7,027 nucleotides of DNA from Piscirickettsiaceae bacterium (lineage in GTDB: Bacteria > Pseudomonadota > Gammaproteobacteria > Nitrosococcales > Methylophagaceae): NCBI GenBank assembly GCA_030627065.1, contig DAOUSV010000074.1, positions 1-7,027 of the forward strand, written 5' to 3'. This document shows positions 1 through 6,756 of this stretch, piece after piece (the first letter of the stretch is position 1; each line of letters starts with the position of its first letter). A program made the position numbers and the translations under genes. The notes under the pieces were generated by a model, which worked only from the letters and a program-made list of their open reading frames with translations, was not told the DNA's origin and ran no database searches.

Positions 1-409
1 ATACAATCGCGGTAATTTGAGGATGTTCTAATTTTATAACTTCATAAATGCCGCGAGCATCCATCCATTTTAATTGCTCTAAACCCGAGGTATTACCACC
101 TGTAAGAATTCTATCTAATACATTACCAGCATTATCTTCGCCTAATGCACCCACCAGCATAGAACGAACATAATCATGTGAGCCAATACCCAAGCCGGTT
201 TGCTCTTCAACAGTGGCGACAAAGTTATCTAAAACGCCTTGTACTTCTTCGCGAGAAACATTATTTAACACAGCCATCGCTTGGCCAATTTTCTGAACCT
301 CTTTGGGATTCATGTGCTTTAACACTTCCCCAGCTTCATCTTGCCCTATTGATCGCAAAAATACAGCTGCTTTTTGAACGCCTGATAAAGGTCTAACTTC
401 TTCTGCCAT
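1..409 (-). CDS. fliG: FliG, flagellar motor switch protein (N-terminal part, cut by window edge)
   Basis: Reading down from ATG at 409, 136 codons are present before the window ends, about 40% of a typical FliG of roughly 330-340 residues. The visible part starts MAEEVRPLSGVQKAAVFLRS and covers the N-terminal domain that sits on the C-terminal tail of FliF. The start of the middle domain follows, with the conserved EHPQ motif at residues 129-132. FliG forms the upper face of the C-ring; its missing C-terminal part carries the charged residues that meet the stator. The start is fixed by the FliG family N-terminus and by overlap with the fliF stop codon (TAATG, sharing the base at 409), which suggests translational coupling. 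A purine-rich GAGTGAAG inside the fliF end is the likely ribosome site. No frameshift is seen. Confidence 0.95.
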   Translation of the reverse strand, partial: MAEEVRPLSGVQKAAVFLRSIGQDEAGEVLKHMNPKEVQKIGQAMAVLNNVSREEVQGVLDNFVATVEEQTGLGIGSHDYVRSMLVGALGEDNAGNVLDRILTGGNTSGLEQLKWMDARGIYEVIKLEHPQITAIV

Positions 410-2085
410 TATGCTTCACTCGCTGCCCAATTTTTTACCACTTGCGCGACTAATTCAGGGTCTTGTTGCACTAAACTTCGTACATTATTTAATTGCCCTT
501 CAACATCATCGGCACCTGTTGTAATTTTTTCAATATCTGCAGTAATATCAGCAGCGGCCATCCCCCCCCCTCCTGTCGCTGTAGCCGACATTTGATTACC
601 TTCAGATAATACTGGCACTTTGTTCAAGTCTCTAAATGCAGGACGAATAACACCAAATACTAAGAATAATACCAGCAATCCACCTAATGCTTGTTTGGCA
701 ACATCCCATATCCATGCCTGCTCCATTAACGGTATTTCAGGCAATGCCTCAACCGCGACAGGAACCTTAAAGGCTGCATTCACAATATTCAAACTATCTC
801 CACGTGCTTTACTAAACCCAATCGCATCCATTACTAATGTATTAATACGAGTCATTTCTGACTCTGTTAATGGTGTTGATTCTACATTACCATCGGCACC
901 AATAGTACGGTGCTCATCCACTAAAACGGCCACGCTTAATTTTCTGATTGAGCCGGGAGCTCTACGTGTATGACTAATCGTACGATCTAATTCAAAATTA
1001 CGCGTGCTTTGCTTGCTACTACTTCCTGGAGAGCCTCCTGTAATAGCTTGTCCATTTTCACCTGTTGCAACTTCTGGCGCAACACCGCCGCCTGGAGGTT
1101 GGTTCGATAATGCACCAGGTACACCTAAAGCACCAGCAACACCAACACGATTATCTTCTTGTATTTGCTCACTACGAAGCACTGACATGTCTGGGTTATA
1201 ACTTTCATTTGTTTGCTCACTAACCGTGAAGTCCACTTCAGCAACCACTTGTGCTCGGATACCATCCAAACCAACAATCGGTGACAATATATCTTCAATT
1301 CGTTGAATATAGCGTTGTTCTATTTTTTGCGTATATTGTAATTGAGTATCACTTAACTCAAGTGCCTCATTAGCACCACCACGTGTTAACAAGTTACCTT
1401 TATGATCGACAATGGTGACATCTTTATTTGATAGGTTGGGAATGCTTGAGGCAACCATATGAGTAATTGCGGCAACTTGACCTGATTCTAACTGACGACC
1501 AGCATATAAGTTAACCACAACTGATGCACTTGGATTTCTACGTTCGCGAACAAAAACCGATTGCTTGGGTACCGCAAGATGAACTCGCGCACTACTGACG
1601 TTATATATTTCTGAAATAGAACGAGCAAGTTCCTGCTCCATTGCTCGTTGATAACGTGCCCGTTCAACAAATTGACTGGTACCGAAGCCTTGATCACCAT
1701 TAAGCATGTCCATGCCTTGAGATGATGAGCTCCGCGGTAATCCAGCCGCAGCTAGCTTCAAACGTAAACCCTGTAATTTAGATGATGGCACCAACACAGC
1801 ACCTGTTGTTATATCCAACTTGTAATCGATATTTGATTGTTGTAAAACAGCAATCACTTCCGATGATTCTTTTGCCTGCATACCACTAAATAACACTTGA
1901 TAATTAGGTGTCATTGACCACATCAATACATAACCACCTAATGCAATACTCGCGGCAATAGCCAATAAAAAACCAATTTGCTTCATTACCGGTTGACGAG
2001 ATACATTTGACTGCATTGCGCCTAACCCGGTTGTTGGCATAGGAAGACCTGTTGCAGGGTTGATTGTAGCGGGTACATTTTCCAT
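409..2085 (-). CDS. fliF: FliF, flagellar MS-ring protein
   Basis: The product has 558 residues, close to the ~560 usual for FliF, and forms the membrane-embedded MS ring around the flagellar export gate. Transmembrane segment 1 is at about residues 37-58 and segment 2 at about 464-481. Between them lie the ring-building domains, with a conserved segment around 135-175, the VPGALSNQPP motif at 322-331, and a Gly/Ser/Pro-rich loop at about 330-360. The cytoplasmic tail ends in a conserved acidic/hydrophobic helix (VRSLVQQDPELVAQVVKNW, 535-553), the FliG-binding region. The gene lies 65 nt after fliE, has a modest AAGAAG ribosome site, and overlaps fliG by one base. Oddity: the tail linker holds GGGG (505-508), with nine consecutive G in the coding strand (plus-strand C 562-570), a possible slippage site. 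Confidence 0.97.
   Translation of the reverse strand: MENVPATINPATGLPMPTTGLGAMQSNVSRQPVMKQIGFLLAIAASIALGGYVLMWSMTPNYQVLFSGMQAKESSEVIAVLQQSNIDYKLDITTGAVLVPSSKLQGLRLKLAAAGLPRSSSSQGMDMLNGDQGFGTSQFVERARYQRAMEQELARSISEIYNVSSARVHLAVPKQSVFVRERRNPSASVVVNLYAGRQLESGQVAAITHMVASSIPNLSNKDVTIVDHKGNLLTRGGANEALELSDTQLQYTQKIEQRYIQRIEDILSPIVGLDGIRAQVVAEVDFTVSEQTNESYNPDMSVLRSEQIQEDNRVGVAGALGVPGALSNQPPGGGVAPEVATGENGQAITGGSPGSSSKQSTRNFELDRTISHTRRAPGSIRKLSVAVLVDEHRTIGADGNVESTPLTESEMTRINTLVMDAIGFSKARGDSLNIVNAAFKVPVAVEALPEIPLMEQAWIWDVAKQALGGLLVLFLVFGVIRPAFRDLNKVPVLSEGNQMSATATGGGGMAAADITADIEKITTGADDVEGQLNNVRSLVQQDPELVAQVVKNWAASEA
562..570 (-). repeat. nine-G homopolymer tract inside fliF
   Basis: The coding strand reads GGA followed by nine G, then ATG, encoding Gly residues 505-508 of FliF. 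It is the most striking homopolymer noticed in a sequence that otherwise favours A/T at third positions. Losing one G puts a TAA stop 25 codons after the tract; gaining one gives a TGA within about five codons. Either change would remove the FliG-binding end of FliF. The tract is seen directly; its use as a phase switch is inference. Confidence 0.6.
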
Positions 2086-2150
2086 AATTTAATCTTCTTT
2101 AGTATTCGAGCATGTTAAAAAGCGTTATCTATTAAAGCGGGATAAATAGG

Positions 2151-2483
2151 CTAAACACTCATCCGCATAACTTCTTCATATGCATTAATTAACTTATTTC
2201 TTACTTGTACTGTTGCTTGAAATGCGACCGATGCTTTTTGTGATGCAATCATGGCATCAGCCAAGCTAACATTCGGATCGCCCATTTCAAATGCTGTTTT
2301 TAATTTACCGGACGCTTGCTGGGTTTCATTAACTTGATTAACCGCTGACTTCATTAAACTAGAGAAATCAACATTACTCGTGCCACTGGTTGCCTGAGGA
2401 CTTGCCATTGGCTGCTGTGCTGCTTGCGACTGTGCCGCACGCATTTGCATTAGTAATTGATTAGGATCGATAGCTGTAATCAT
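2151..2483 (-). CDS. fliE: FliE, flagellar hook-basal body protein
   Basis: The product has 110 residues, near the usual ~104. FliE is a small exported protein joining the MS ring/export gate to the proximal rod. The N-terminal third is Gln/Ala/Ser rich and poorly conserved. The C-terminal half has the family pattern, including FSSLMKSAVNQVNETQQASG, the DPNVSLADAMIASQKASVAFQ stretch and the terminal YEEVMRMSV. The ATG at 2483 has a good GGAG site seven nt upstream (2491-2494). The gene begins 37 nt after fleR, heads the fliE-fliF-fliG operon, and is preceded by a sigma-54 promoter at the end of fleR. In Pseudomonas and Vibrio the corresponding operon is RpoN-dependent, which fits. Confidence 0.95.
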   Translation of the reverse strand: MITAIDPNQLLMQMRAAQSQAAQQPMASPQATSGTSNVDFSSLMKSAVNQVNETQQASGKLKTAFEMGDPNVSLADAMIASQKASVAFQATVQVRNKLINAYEEVMRMSV

Positions 2484-2506
2484 AATATTTCTCCGATATA
2501 AACGAG

Positions 2507-2520
2507 GTCGTTATCTAGAC
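2507..2520. promoter_or_regulatory. possible FleQ-binding palindrome at the fliE transcription start
   Basis: GTCGTTATCTAGAC matches the remembered P. aeruginosa FleQ consensus GTCaNTAAAtTGAC at 9 of 13 defined positions and keeps the outer GTC/GAC arms. It straddles the transcription start predicted from the sigma-54 promoter (about 2513). Published P. aeruginosa footprints place FleQ downstream of the RpoN site at fliE, flhA and fliL, so the unusual location is expected. The match is weaker than the site upstream of fleS and could be chance. Confidence 0.35.
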
Positions 2521-3882
2521 CTATGCAGAGTTCTTGCCAACCTTCTCAGGAAGCGCCACACCTTCCTCTCTAAAACGAGACAGCTTGTATCGAAGTGTGC
2601 GCTCACTTATGCCCAACTCTTTTGCTGTAGCTCGTCTACTGCAATTATTTTTCTCTAGAGCATCAAGAATATGTCGTTGCTCATGGCTACGTAAATCATC
2701 ACCCAAACTATCAATTTCTATTGATGTGTCAATTTTTAATCCACTCGTTTGCGCGCTAGATAGGTATTCAAATGCCAAATCTTTGGCAGTAATGGTATGA
2801 CCTTGTTGCAGGATCAAGGCTCGCTGCAATACATTATCTAATTCACGTACATTACCTTGCCAAGTATGGGATAACATACTTGCTTCCGCACATCGACTAA
2901 AACTTGCCCTTGCTCTATTTGCCAGCGAACAATGCTTTCTGATTAGCTGATCGGCTAAAGGCATAATGTCATCCTTGCGATCACGTAATGGTGCAATTTG
3001 TAGTGGAAATACATTTAAGCGATAGAATAAATCTTCACGAAAATTACCTTCATTAACTTCGTGACGTAATAGTCTATTAGTTGTTGCTAATACGCGAACA
3101 TCTAATGAAATTAATTTACGCCCACCAATACGTTCTACTTCTCGTTCTTGTAAAACACGTAATAATTTTGCCTGTAAACTTAAATCCATTTCTGATATTT
3201 CATCTAACAAAATGGTACCGCTTTGTGCTTGTTCAAATTTACCTGCATAGGCTTGACTCGCACCGGTAAATGCCCCTTTTTCATAACCGAATAAGGTTGC
3301 TTCCAGCATGTTTTCAGGGATTGCAGCACAGTTAATCGCCACAAAGGGGTTATTACTTCGTGCGGAGTTATTATGTAAGAACCTAGCAAGAACCTCTTTA
3401 CCCGTGCCACTTTCACCACTGATTAATACCGATGCATCCGTGTCAGCGACTCGTCTTGATAAGGTCAGTAAATCACGAGAGGATTTATCAACGGAAACCA
3501 TATCCTCATCTAATGATGTTGTTCGTACATACCGCTGGACTCTTTCCAATAAAACATCGGCCTCAAATGGCTTAATTAAATAATCACTAGCCCCTTCATG
3601 CATGGCATCAACCGCACCTTGTACCGTGCCATAAGCAGTCATAATAAGAACTGGAAGTTCTGGCGCCATTGCTTTAGCTTTTTTCAATAAGGTATGGCCA
3701 TCCATTGGTCTCATTTGCAAGTCACTGAGCAATAAGCCAATTTTTTCATTGGCCAACTTATCCAGTGCACTTTGACCTTGATCTGTCGCTGAAACCTTAT
3801 ACCCAGCCAGCTCAAGTGTGTCACATAATGCTCCTCGAAGATTACTATCATCCTCTACAACCAAAATCGTTGAGTCGTTCAT
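2521..3882 (-). CDS. fleR: FleR (FlrC-type) sigma-54-dependent response regulator
   Basis: The 453-residue NtrC-family activator is the partner of FleS and turns on later flagellar sigma-54 promoters (hook, basal body, as known in Pseudomonas and Vibrio). The receiver domain is at about 4-118, with acidic pocket E10/D11/D12, phosphoacceptor D54, T82 and K104 all present, so it should be phosphorylated. The AAA+ domain covers about 130-370: Walker A GESGTGKE at 156-163, GAFTGA at 203-208 for sigma-54 contact, Walker B LLDE at 225-228, and FREDLFYRL with arginine-finger residues at 281-289. A Fis-type helix-turn-helix lies at about 413-437. The start at 3882 is supported by GAGGAA (3889-3894) directly after the fleS stop, 12 nt away, so the two are co-transcribed. 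The last codons carry the fliE promoter. Confidence 0.95.
   Translation of the reverse strand: MNDSTILVVEDDSNLRGALCDTLELAGYKVSATDQGQSALDKLANEKIGLLLSDLQMRPMDGHTLLKKAKAMAPELPVLIMTAYGTVQGAVDAMHEGASDYLIKPFEADVLLERVQRYVRTTSLDEDMVSVDKSSRDLLTLSRRVADTDASVLISGESGTGKEVLARFLHNNSARSNNPFVAINCAAIPENMLEATLFGYEKGAFTGASQAYAGKFEQAQSGTILLDEISEMDLSLQAKLLRVLQEREVERIGGRKLISLDVRVLATTNRLLRHEVNEGNFREDLFYRLNVFPLQIAPLRDRKDDIMPLADQLIRKHCSLANRARASFSRCAEASMLSHTWQGNVRELDNVLQRALILQQGHTITAKDLAFEYLSSAQTSGLKIDTSIEIDSLGDDLRSHEQRHILDALEKNNCSRRATAKELGISERTLRYKLSRFREEGVALPEKVGKNSA
2524..2539 (-). promoter_or_regulatory. sigma-54 (RpoN) promoter for fliE-fliF-fliG
   Basis: The minus strand reads TGGCAAGAACTCTGCA, against the RpoN consensus TGGCACGNNNNTTGCW. 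It keeps the essential GG and GC ten bases apart and matches 10 of 12 defined positions. It lies inside the last codons of fleR, ending 1 nt before the TAG stop (2521-2523). With C at -12 (2525), transcription would begin near 2513, leaving a leader of about 30 nt before fliE. FleQ or FleR would be the required activator. Confidence 0.8.
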
Positions 3883-3888
3883 TCTTGC

Positions 3889-3894
3889 TTCCTC
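3889..3894 (-). promoter_or_regulatory. strong ribosome binding site of fleR
   Basis: GAGGAA lies six nt before the fleR ATG and begins at the base right after the TAA stop of fleS. This supports the chosen start and close translational linkage of kinase and regulator. Confidence 0.7.
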
Positions 3895-5064
3895 TTATTT
3901 CTGAGCTGTTAGCACAAAATTATCTGCCGCTTGATACATAGGCAAGCGCATACAAAAAGTACAGCCTTCACCCTCATCACTTTCAAACCAAAACTTACCT
4001 TTATGTGCTTGCACTACTGATTGAACAACCGCCAATCCCAAGCCTGTTCCTGATGATCGCGTGGTAAAAAATGGCGTCAACACTTTATCTTTGTCTTCTT
4101 CAGCAATACCCATACCATTATCTTCAACCGTAATTTCAATATAATCGATACCATCATCAATAATATGGTCAGCAAACAAAGTAATTTCCCCCTCACTTTC
4201 ACACGCGGTTCGGGCGTTATTCATTAAATTATTTACAGCACTAGCAAGCGCATCTTTACTGCCATAAACATAACTGTTCTTTGCTGAATTTTGTACCTGC
4301 AAATGATATTTTTCTGAGTTAGGTGTTGAGCGAAACTGCTGCTCAACGGTCCACAATAAATCGGCCACACGCACCGGCTCGGTTACTGTCATATCTCCAC
4401 GAGAAAACGCCAGCATATCTTTAACTAACTGCTCCATATGGCTAATGCTGGTATGTAGTTTTTGAGCGAAACGCTTCTGTATAGAACGCTCCGTATTTTC
4501 TTTTAATAAGGGAGATAAATACAACAAAGCAGATGATAATGGTGTGCGTATTTGATGTGCCAAACGAGCGGCAACCTCACCCATTGCCGATAGCCGTTGT
4601 AGGTGCGATATTTTTTGTTGCAACTGTCGAGTTTCTGTTACATCTTGCAATAAAACTATTTGGCCCGGCTCGTCTTCTAAGGGACTCGTTGATATATAAA
4701 GCAAGCGCCCATCTTTTAATGAAATATTTTCACCGTCATCTAGTTTCGGTGCAAACACTCTATCAATAACATCAGACCAAACTTTATTTTCTAATGATTC
4801 CCCTAAAACCTGAACAGCCACCGTATTACATTGTTGAATACATCCATCACCATCTAAAATAATAACGCCGCCAGGTAGCACTTCTAATAAGCGCTCCATT
4901 CGACGTTCTATATGAGAAGCTTGTTCAACTTGTTGTTTTTGTGGCTGGCGACTATGTGATAACTTAGTTGTAAGATGTGCCACACCATTATCAACAGCCA
5001 GACCTGTACTAACAGATACTTTCTGATCTTCATCTAATGGTCTAGCAAATACATTCAAGTTCAT
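3895..5064 (-). CDS. fleS: FleS (FlrB-type) cytoplasmic sensor histidine kinase
   Basis: The product has 389 residues. It has no transmembrane segment, so it is a soluble kinase, as in FleS/FlrB. The N-terminal ~45 residues are variable. A Gln/Glu-rich helix (about 40-60) leads into a PAS domain at about 56-143, ending in the usual DVTE helix. The HisKA dimerisation helix holds the phosphoacceptor H170 in LAHQIRTPL. The ATPase domain has the N box NLMNNA (279-284), G1 box DNGMGI (315-320) and G2 box GTGLGL (339-344), so it looks catalytically complete. It phosphorylates FleR. What the PAS senses cannot be read here; in other species it is thought to relate to completion of the export apparatus. 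A FleQ-type site and a sigma-54 promoter precede it. The ribosome site is weak (AGGG about 9 nt upstream), and a slightly different start cannot be excluded. Confidence 0.94.
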   Translation of the reverse strand: MNLNVFARPLDEDQKVSVSTGLAVDNGVAHLTTKLSHSRQPQKQQVEQASHIERRMERLLEVLPGGVIILDGDGCIQQCNTVAVQVLGESLENKVWSDVIDRVFAPKLDDGENISLKDGRLLYISTSPLEDEPGQIVLLQDVTETRQLQQKISHLQRLSAMGEVAARLAHQIRTPLSSALLYLSPLLKENTERSIQKRFAQKLHTSISHMEQLVKDMLAFSRGDMTVTEPVRVADLLWTVEQQFRSTPNSEKYHLQVQNSAKNSYVYGSKDALASAVNNLMNNARTACESEGEITLFADHIIDDGIDYIEITVEDNGMGIAEEDKDKVLTPFFTTRSSGTGLGLAVVQSVVQAHKGKFWFESDEGEGCTFCMRLPMYQAADNFVLTAQK

Positions 5065-5104
5065 TCGTCTTGCCCTAATACTGGATAGTTAGTATATCCA
5101 GCAG

Positions 5105-5120
5105 AGCAAAATCTATGCCT
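5105..5120 (-). promoter_or_regulatory. sigma-54 (RpoN) promoter for fleS-fleR
   Basis: The minus strand reads AGGCATAGATTTTGCT. The GG and GC are correctly spaced and the -12 half TTGCT is perfect; 9 of 12 defined positions match TGGCACGNNNNTTGCW. Transcription would begin near 5094, about 30 nt before the fleS ATG. Pseudomonas fleSR is known to be RpoN- and FleQ-dependent. Confidence 0.78.
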
Positions 5121-5139
5121 TGTTTATATATATCATACT

Positions 5140-5152
5140 TATCATGCAGTTA
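5140..5152 (+). promoter_or_regulatory. possible IHF site between FleQ site and fleSR promoter
   Basis: TATCATGCAGTTA fits the IHF consensus WATCARNNNNTTR at 8 of 9 defined positions (T in place of R at the sixth), next to an AT-rich run at 5122-5140. Its place between an upstream activator site and a sigma-54 promoter is where IHF usually bends DNA. Short consensus matches arise by chance in AT-rich DNA, so confidence is low. Confidence 0.35.
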
Positions 5153-5172
5153 AGACCAAAAATAAAGTTAGA

Positions 5173-5186
5173 GTCAATACTATGAC
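5173..5186. promoter_or_regulatory. FleQ upstream activating site for fleSR
   Basis: GTCAATACTATGAC is a palindrome with perfect GTCA/TGAC arms six bases apart. It matches 10 of 13 defined positions of the FleQ consensus GTCaNTAAAtTGAC. It lies about 79-92 bp upstream of the predicted fleSR start. In P. aeruginosa FleQ protects a region at a comparable distance upstream of fleSR. Confidence 0.7.
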
Positions 5187-5187
5187 T

Positions 5188-5257
5188 GCAGGTTGGGTTT
5201 CAACCCAACACTGGGTATTTAAATCAAGGTAAGAAGTTGGACTTAAGTCCAACCTAC
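5188..5257. repeat. solitary two-hairpin repeat element between fleQ and fleS
   Basis: The 70-bp element has a GCAGG left edge and a CCTAC right edge. The left hairpin at 5192-5209 is GTTGGGTTTCAACCCAAC (8-bp stem, 2-nt loop). A 26-nt spacer follows, then the right hairpin at 5236-5253, GTTGGACTTAAGTCCAAC, a perfect 18-nt palindrome. Size and layout equal one unit of the array upstream of fleQ, but stem and spacer sequences differ. It resembles REP/REPIN-type elements moved by a transposase elsewhere. In fleQ mRNA the hairpin at 5236-5253 begins 12 nt after the stop codon and could stabilise the 3' end or weaken read-through, but no U-run follows, so it is not a classical terminator. Confidence 0.75.
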
Positions 5258-5265
5258 AATTACAA

Positions 5266-6723
5266 CTAATCCCGTTGAATCCCATATTTACGCATTTTCT
5301 CAACCAATGTCGTACGACGCATTTTCAACTTGTTTGCCGCATGAGCCACCACACCATCGGCCTCTTCCAATGCTTGCTTAATTAACAAGTATTCAAGATT
5401 AGCTAAATGCTCTTTTAAATCCAAACCTTCTTCAGGGAAGCTTTCCGGATCAGCCTGTACGCCTGGGATTGATTCTGATTTATTCTCAACAACGGCTATT
5501 TGAGTAACTTCTTTGACCTTTTTAGGCTCAGGAGCTGCCTCAATAACCGATGACACTAATTCAGGTAACTCTCCACCCTCAATCTGGAACTTTTCAGGCA
5601 AATCATCAAAATCTACGGTTCCATAAGGGAATAAAATAACCAATCGCTCAATAACATTGGCCAATTCACGCACATTTCCCTGCCAATGACACTGACATAA
5701 TGATGCAATAGCAGCTGGTGTTAAACGAACTGTACCTCTATTTTCATGTTCGATACGAGTTATCAGCTCATTTATAAGTAATGGAATATCTTCTGGTCGC
5801 TCACGTAATGCTGGGATGTCTATTGGAAAAACATTGAGACGATAAAATAAATCTTCTCGAAAGTTCCCATCAGCAATATGTATTTCTAAATTACGGTGCG
5901 TTGCAGCAATCACTCGCACATTGGCTTTTAACGTTTTATTGCTGCCTATACGTTCATAGGTTCGTTCTTGTAAGACTCGCAATAACTTAACCTGCATCGG
6001 CAATGGCATATCACCTATTTCATCAAGAAATAATGTGCCGCCCTCCGCCATTTCAAAGCGGCCTTTACGTGTTGTAATCGCACCCGTAAATGAGCCTTTT
6101 TCATGGCCGAACAACTCACTCTCAAGTAACTCACCAGGGATTGCACCACAGTTTACAGGCACAAACGGCTTTTCTCGACGAGAAGACAAGTGATGCAAAT
6201 TACGAGCAACAACCTCTTTACCCGTACCTGACTCACCCAAGATCAGCACATTCGTTTCAGAATCTGACACCTGATCAATCATTAATTGAACAGCCTTCAT
6301 TGCACGGCTATTACCGACCAGTCGGCGAAAATCATAGCCACTACTCTCTTTAGAATCTTGCTGACCACGATAAATCGTCGCTTGCTGCAATGCATTACTT
6401 AATTGAGGGTATTTAACAGGGAAGCGTAACGAACCTAATGTACCTGGAAAATCTGTTACATCAGCATTTGGCACTTCAAGTTGAAATACGGGTACACGGG
6501 CCTCATTATTAACAAGCTCTCGTAATAACTGTTTAGTTTGATGTTTATCGCCACAATCACCAACAATTGCCATCACAATATCGGATAAATCACCCGCATC
6601 TTCAAACCATAAATCTGGATCATTAACGATCACTGGCTGACAGTTAATAAACTCAACTAATGTTGATAATAACGCACGGCGTTCATCATCCACATCAACA
6701 ATTAATACATTGTTTGCACTCAT
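5266..6723 (-). CDS. fleQ: FleQ (FlrA-type) flagellar master activator
   Basis: From ATG 6723 the product has 485 residues, near the 490 of P. aeruginosa FleQ. The N-terminal domain (about 4-118) is receiver-like, but Ala/Ile stands at the phosphoacceptor position and the usual Lys is missing, as in FleQ, so no phosphorylation is expected. The AAA+ domain (about 130-370) has Walker A GESGTGKE at 163-170, GSFTGA at 210-215 (usually GAFTGA), Walker B FLDE at 232-235, and FREDLFYRL at 288-296. A Fis-type helix-turn-helix is at about 456-481, and the protein ends MRKYGIQRD, much like FlrA. The c-di-GMP-binding pattern known in FleQ is mostly kept: R174/N175 and the ExxxR at 319-323, but LFRS is DFRR (131-134). 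An in-frame ATG at 6792 was rejected because its 23 extra codons run into the repeat array, lack family similarity and ignore the strong ribosome site before 6723. Confidence 0.95.
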   Translation of the reverse strand: MSANNVLIVDVDDERRALLSTLVEFINCQPVIVNDPDLWFEDAGDLSDIVMAIVGDCGDKHQTKQLLRELVNNEARVPVFQLEVPNADVTDFPGTLGSLRFPVKYPQLSNALQQATIYRGQQDSKESSGYDFRRLVGNSRAMKAVQLMIDQVSDSETNVLILGESGTGKEVVARNLHHLSSRREKPFVPVNCGAIPGELLESELFGHEKGSFTGAITTRKGRFEMAEGGTLFLDEIGDMPLPMQVKLLRVLQERTYERIGSNKTLKANVRVIAATHRNLEIHIADGNFREDLFYRLNVFPIDIPALRERPEDIPLLINELITRIEHENRGTVRLTPAAIASLCQCHWQGNVRELANVIERLVILFPYGTVDFDDLPEKFQIEGGELPELVSSVIEAAPEPKKVKEVTQIAVVENKSESIPGVQADPESFPEEGLDLKEHLANLEYLLIKQALEEADGVVAHAANKLKMRRTTLVEKMRKYGIQRD

Positions 6724-6726
6724 GTT

Positions 6727-6732
6727 CTCTCC
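6727..6732 (-). promoter_or_regulatory. ribosome binding site that fixes the fleQ start
   Basis: GGAGAG with five to seven nt spacing precedes the ATG at 6723, whose product begins with the FleQ-like MSANNVLIVDVDDE. The longer in-frame start at 6792 lies in a repeat hairpin. Confidence 0.7.
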
Positions 6733-6756
6733 AGTCCATTGAATGAACTTCTTGTC

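Noticed and set aside
178..396. Plus-strand open frame of 72 codons opposite fliG
   Set aside because: It lies wholly antisense to conserved fliG codons and its product resembles no family; other plus-strand frames opposite fliF, fleR, fleS and fleQ were dropped for the same reason.
2086..2150. Separate promoter or terminator between fliE and fliF
   Set aside because: The 65-nt gap is AT-rich but shows no convincing hairpin with T-run and no sigma-54 or sigma-28 pattern; fliE and fliF are taken as one operon.
5236..5253. Rho-independent terminator of fleQ
   Set aside because: The hairpin is strong but is followed by TTCTTACC rather than a T-run, and it belongs to a repeat element.
5188..5257. 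Integron attC site (GTTRRRY / RYYYAAC-like ends)
   Set aside because: Some stems fit these core patterns, but each hairpin is self-complementary on its own, the array units break the pattern (ATTCCAAC, GTCGGGTT), and there are no gene cassettes.
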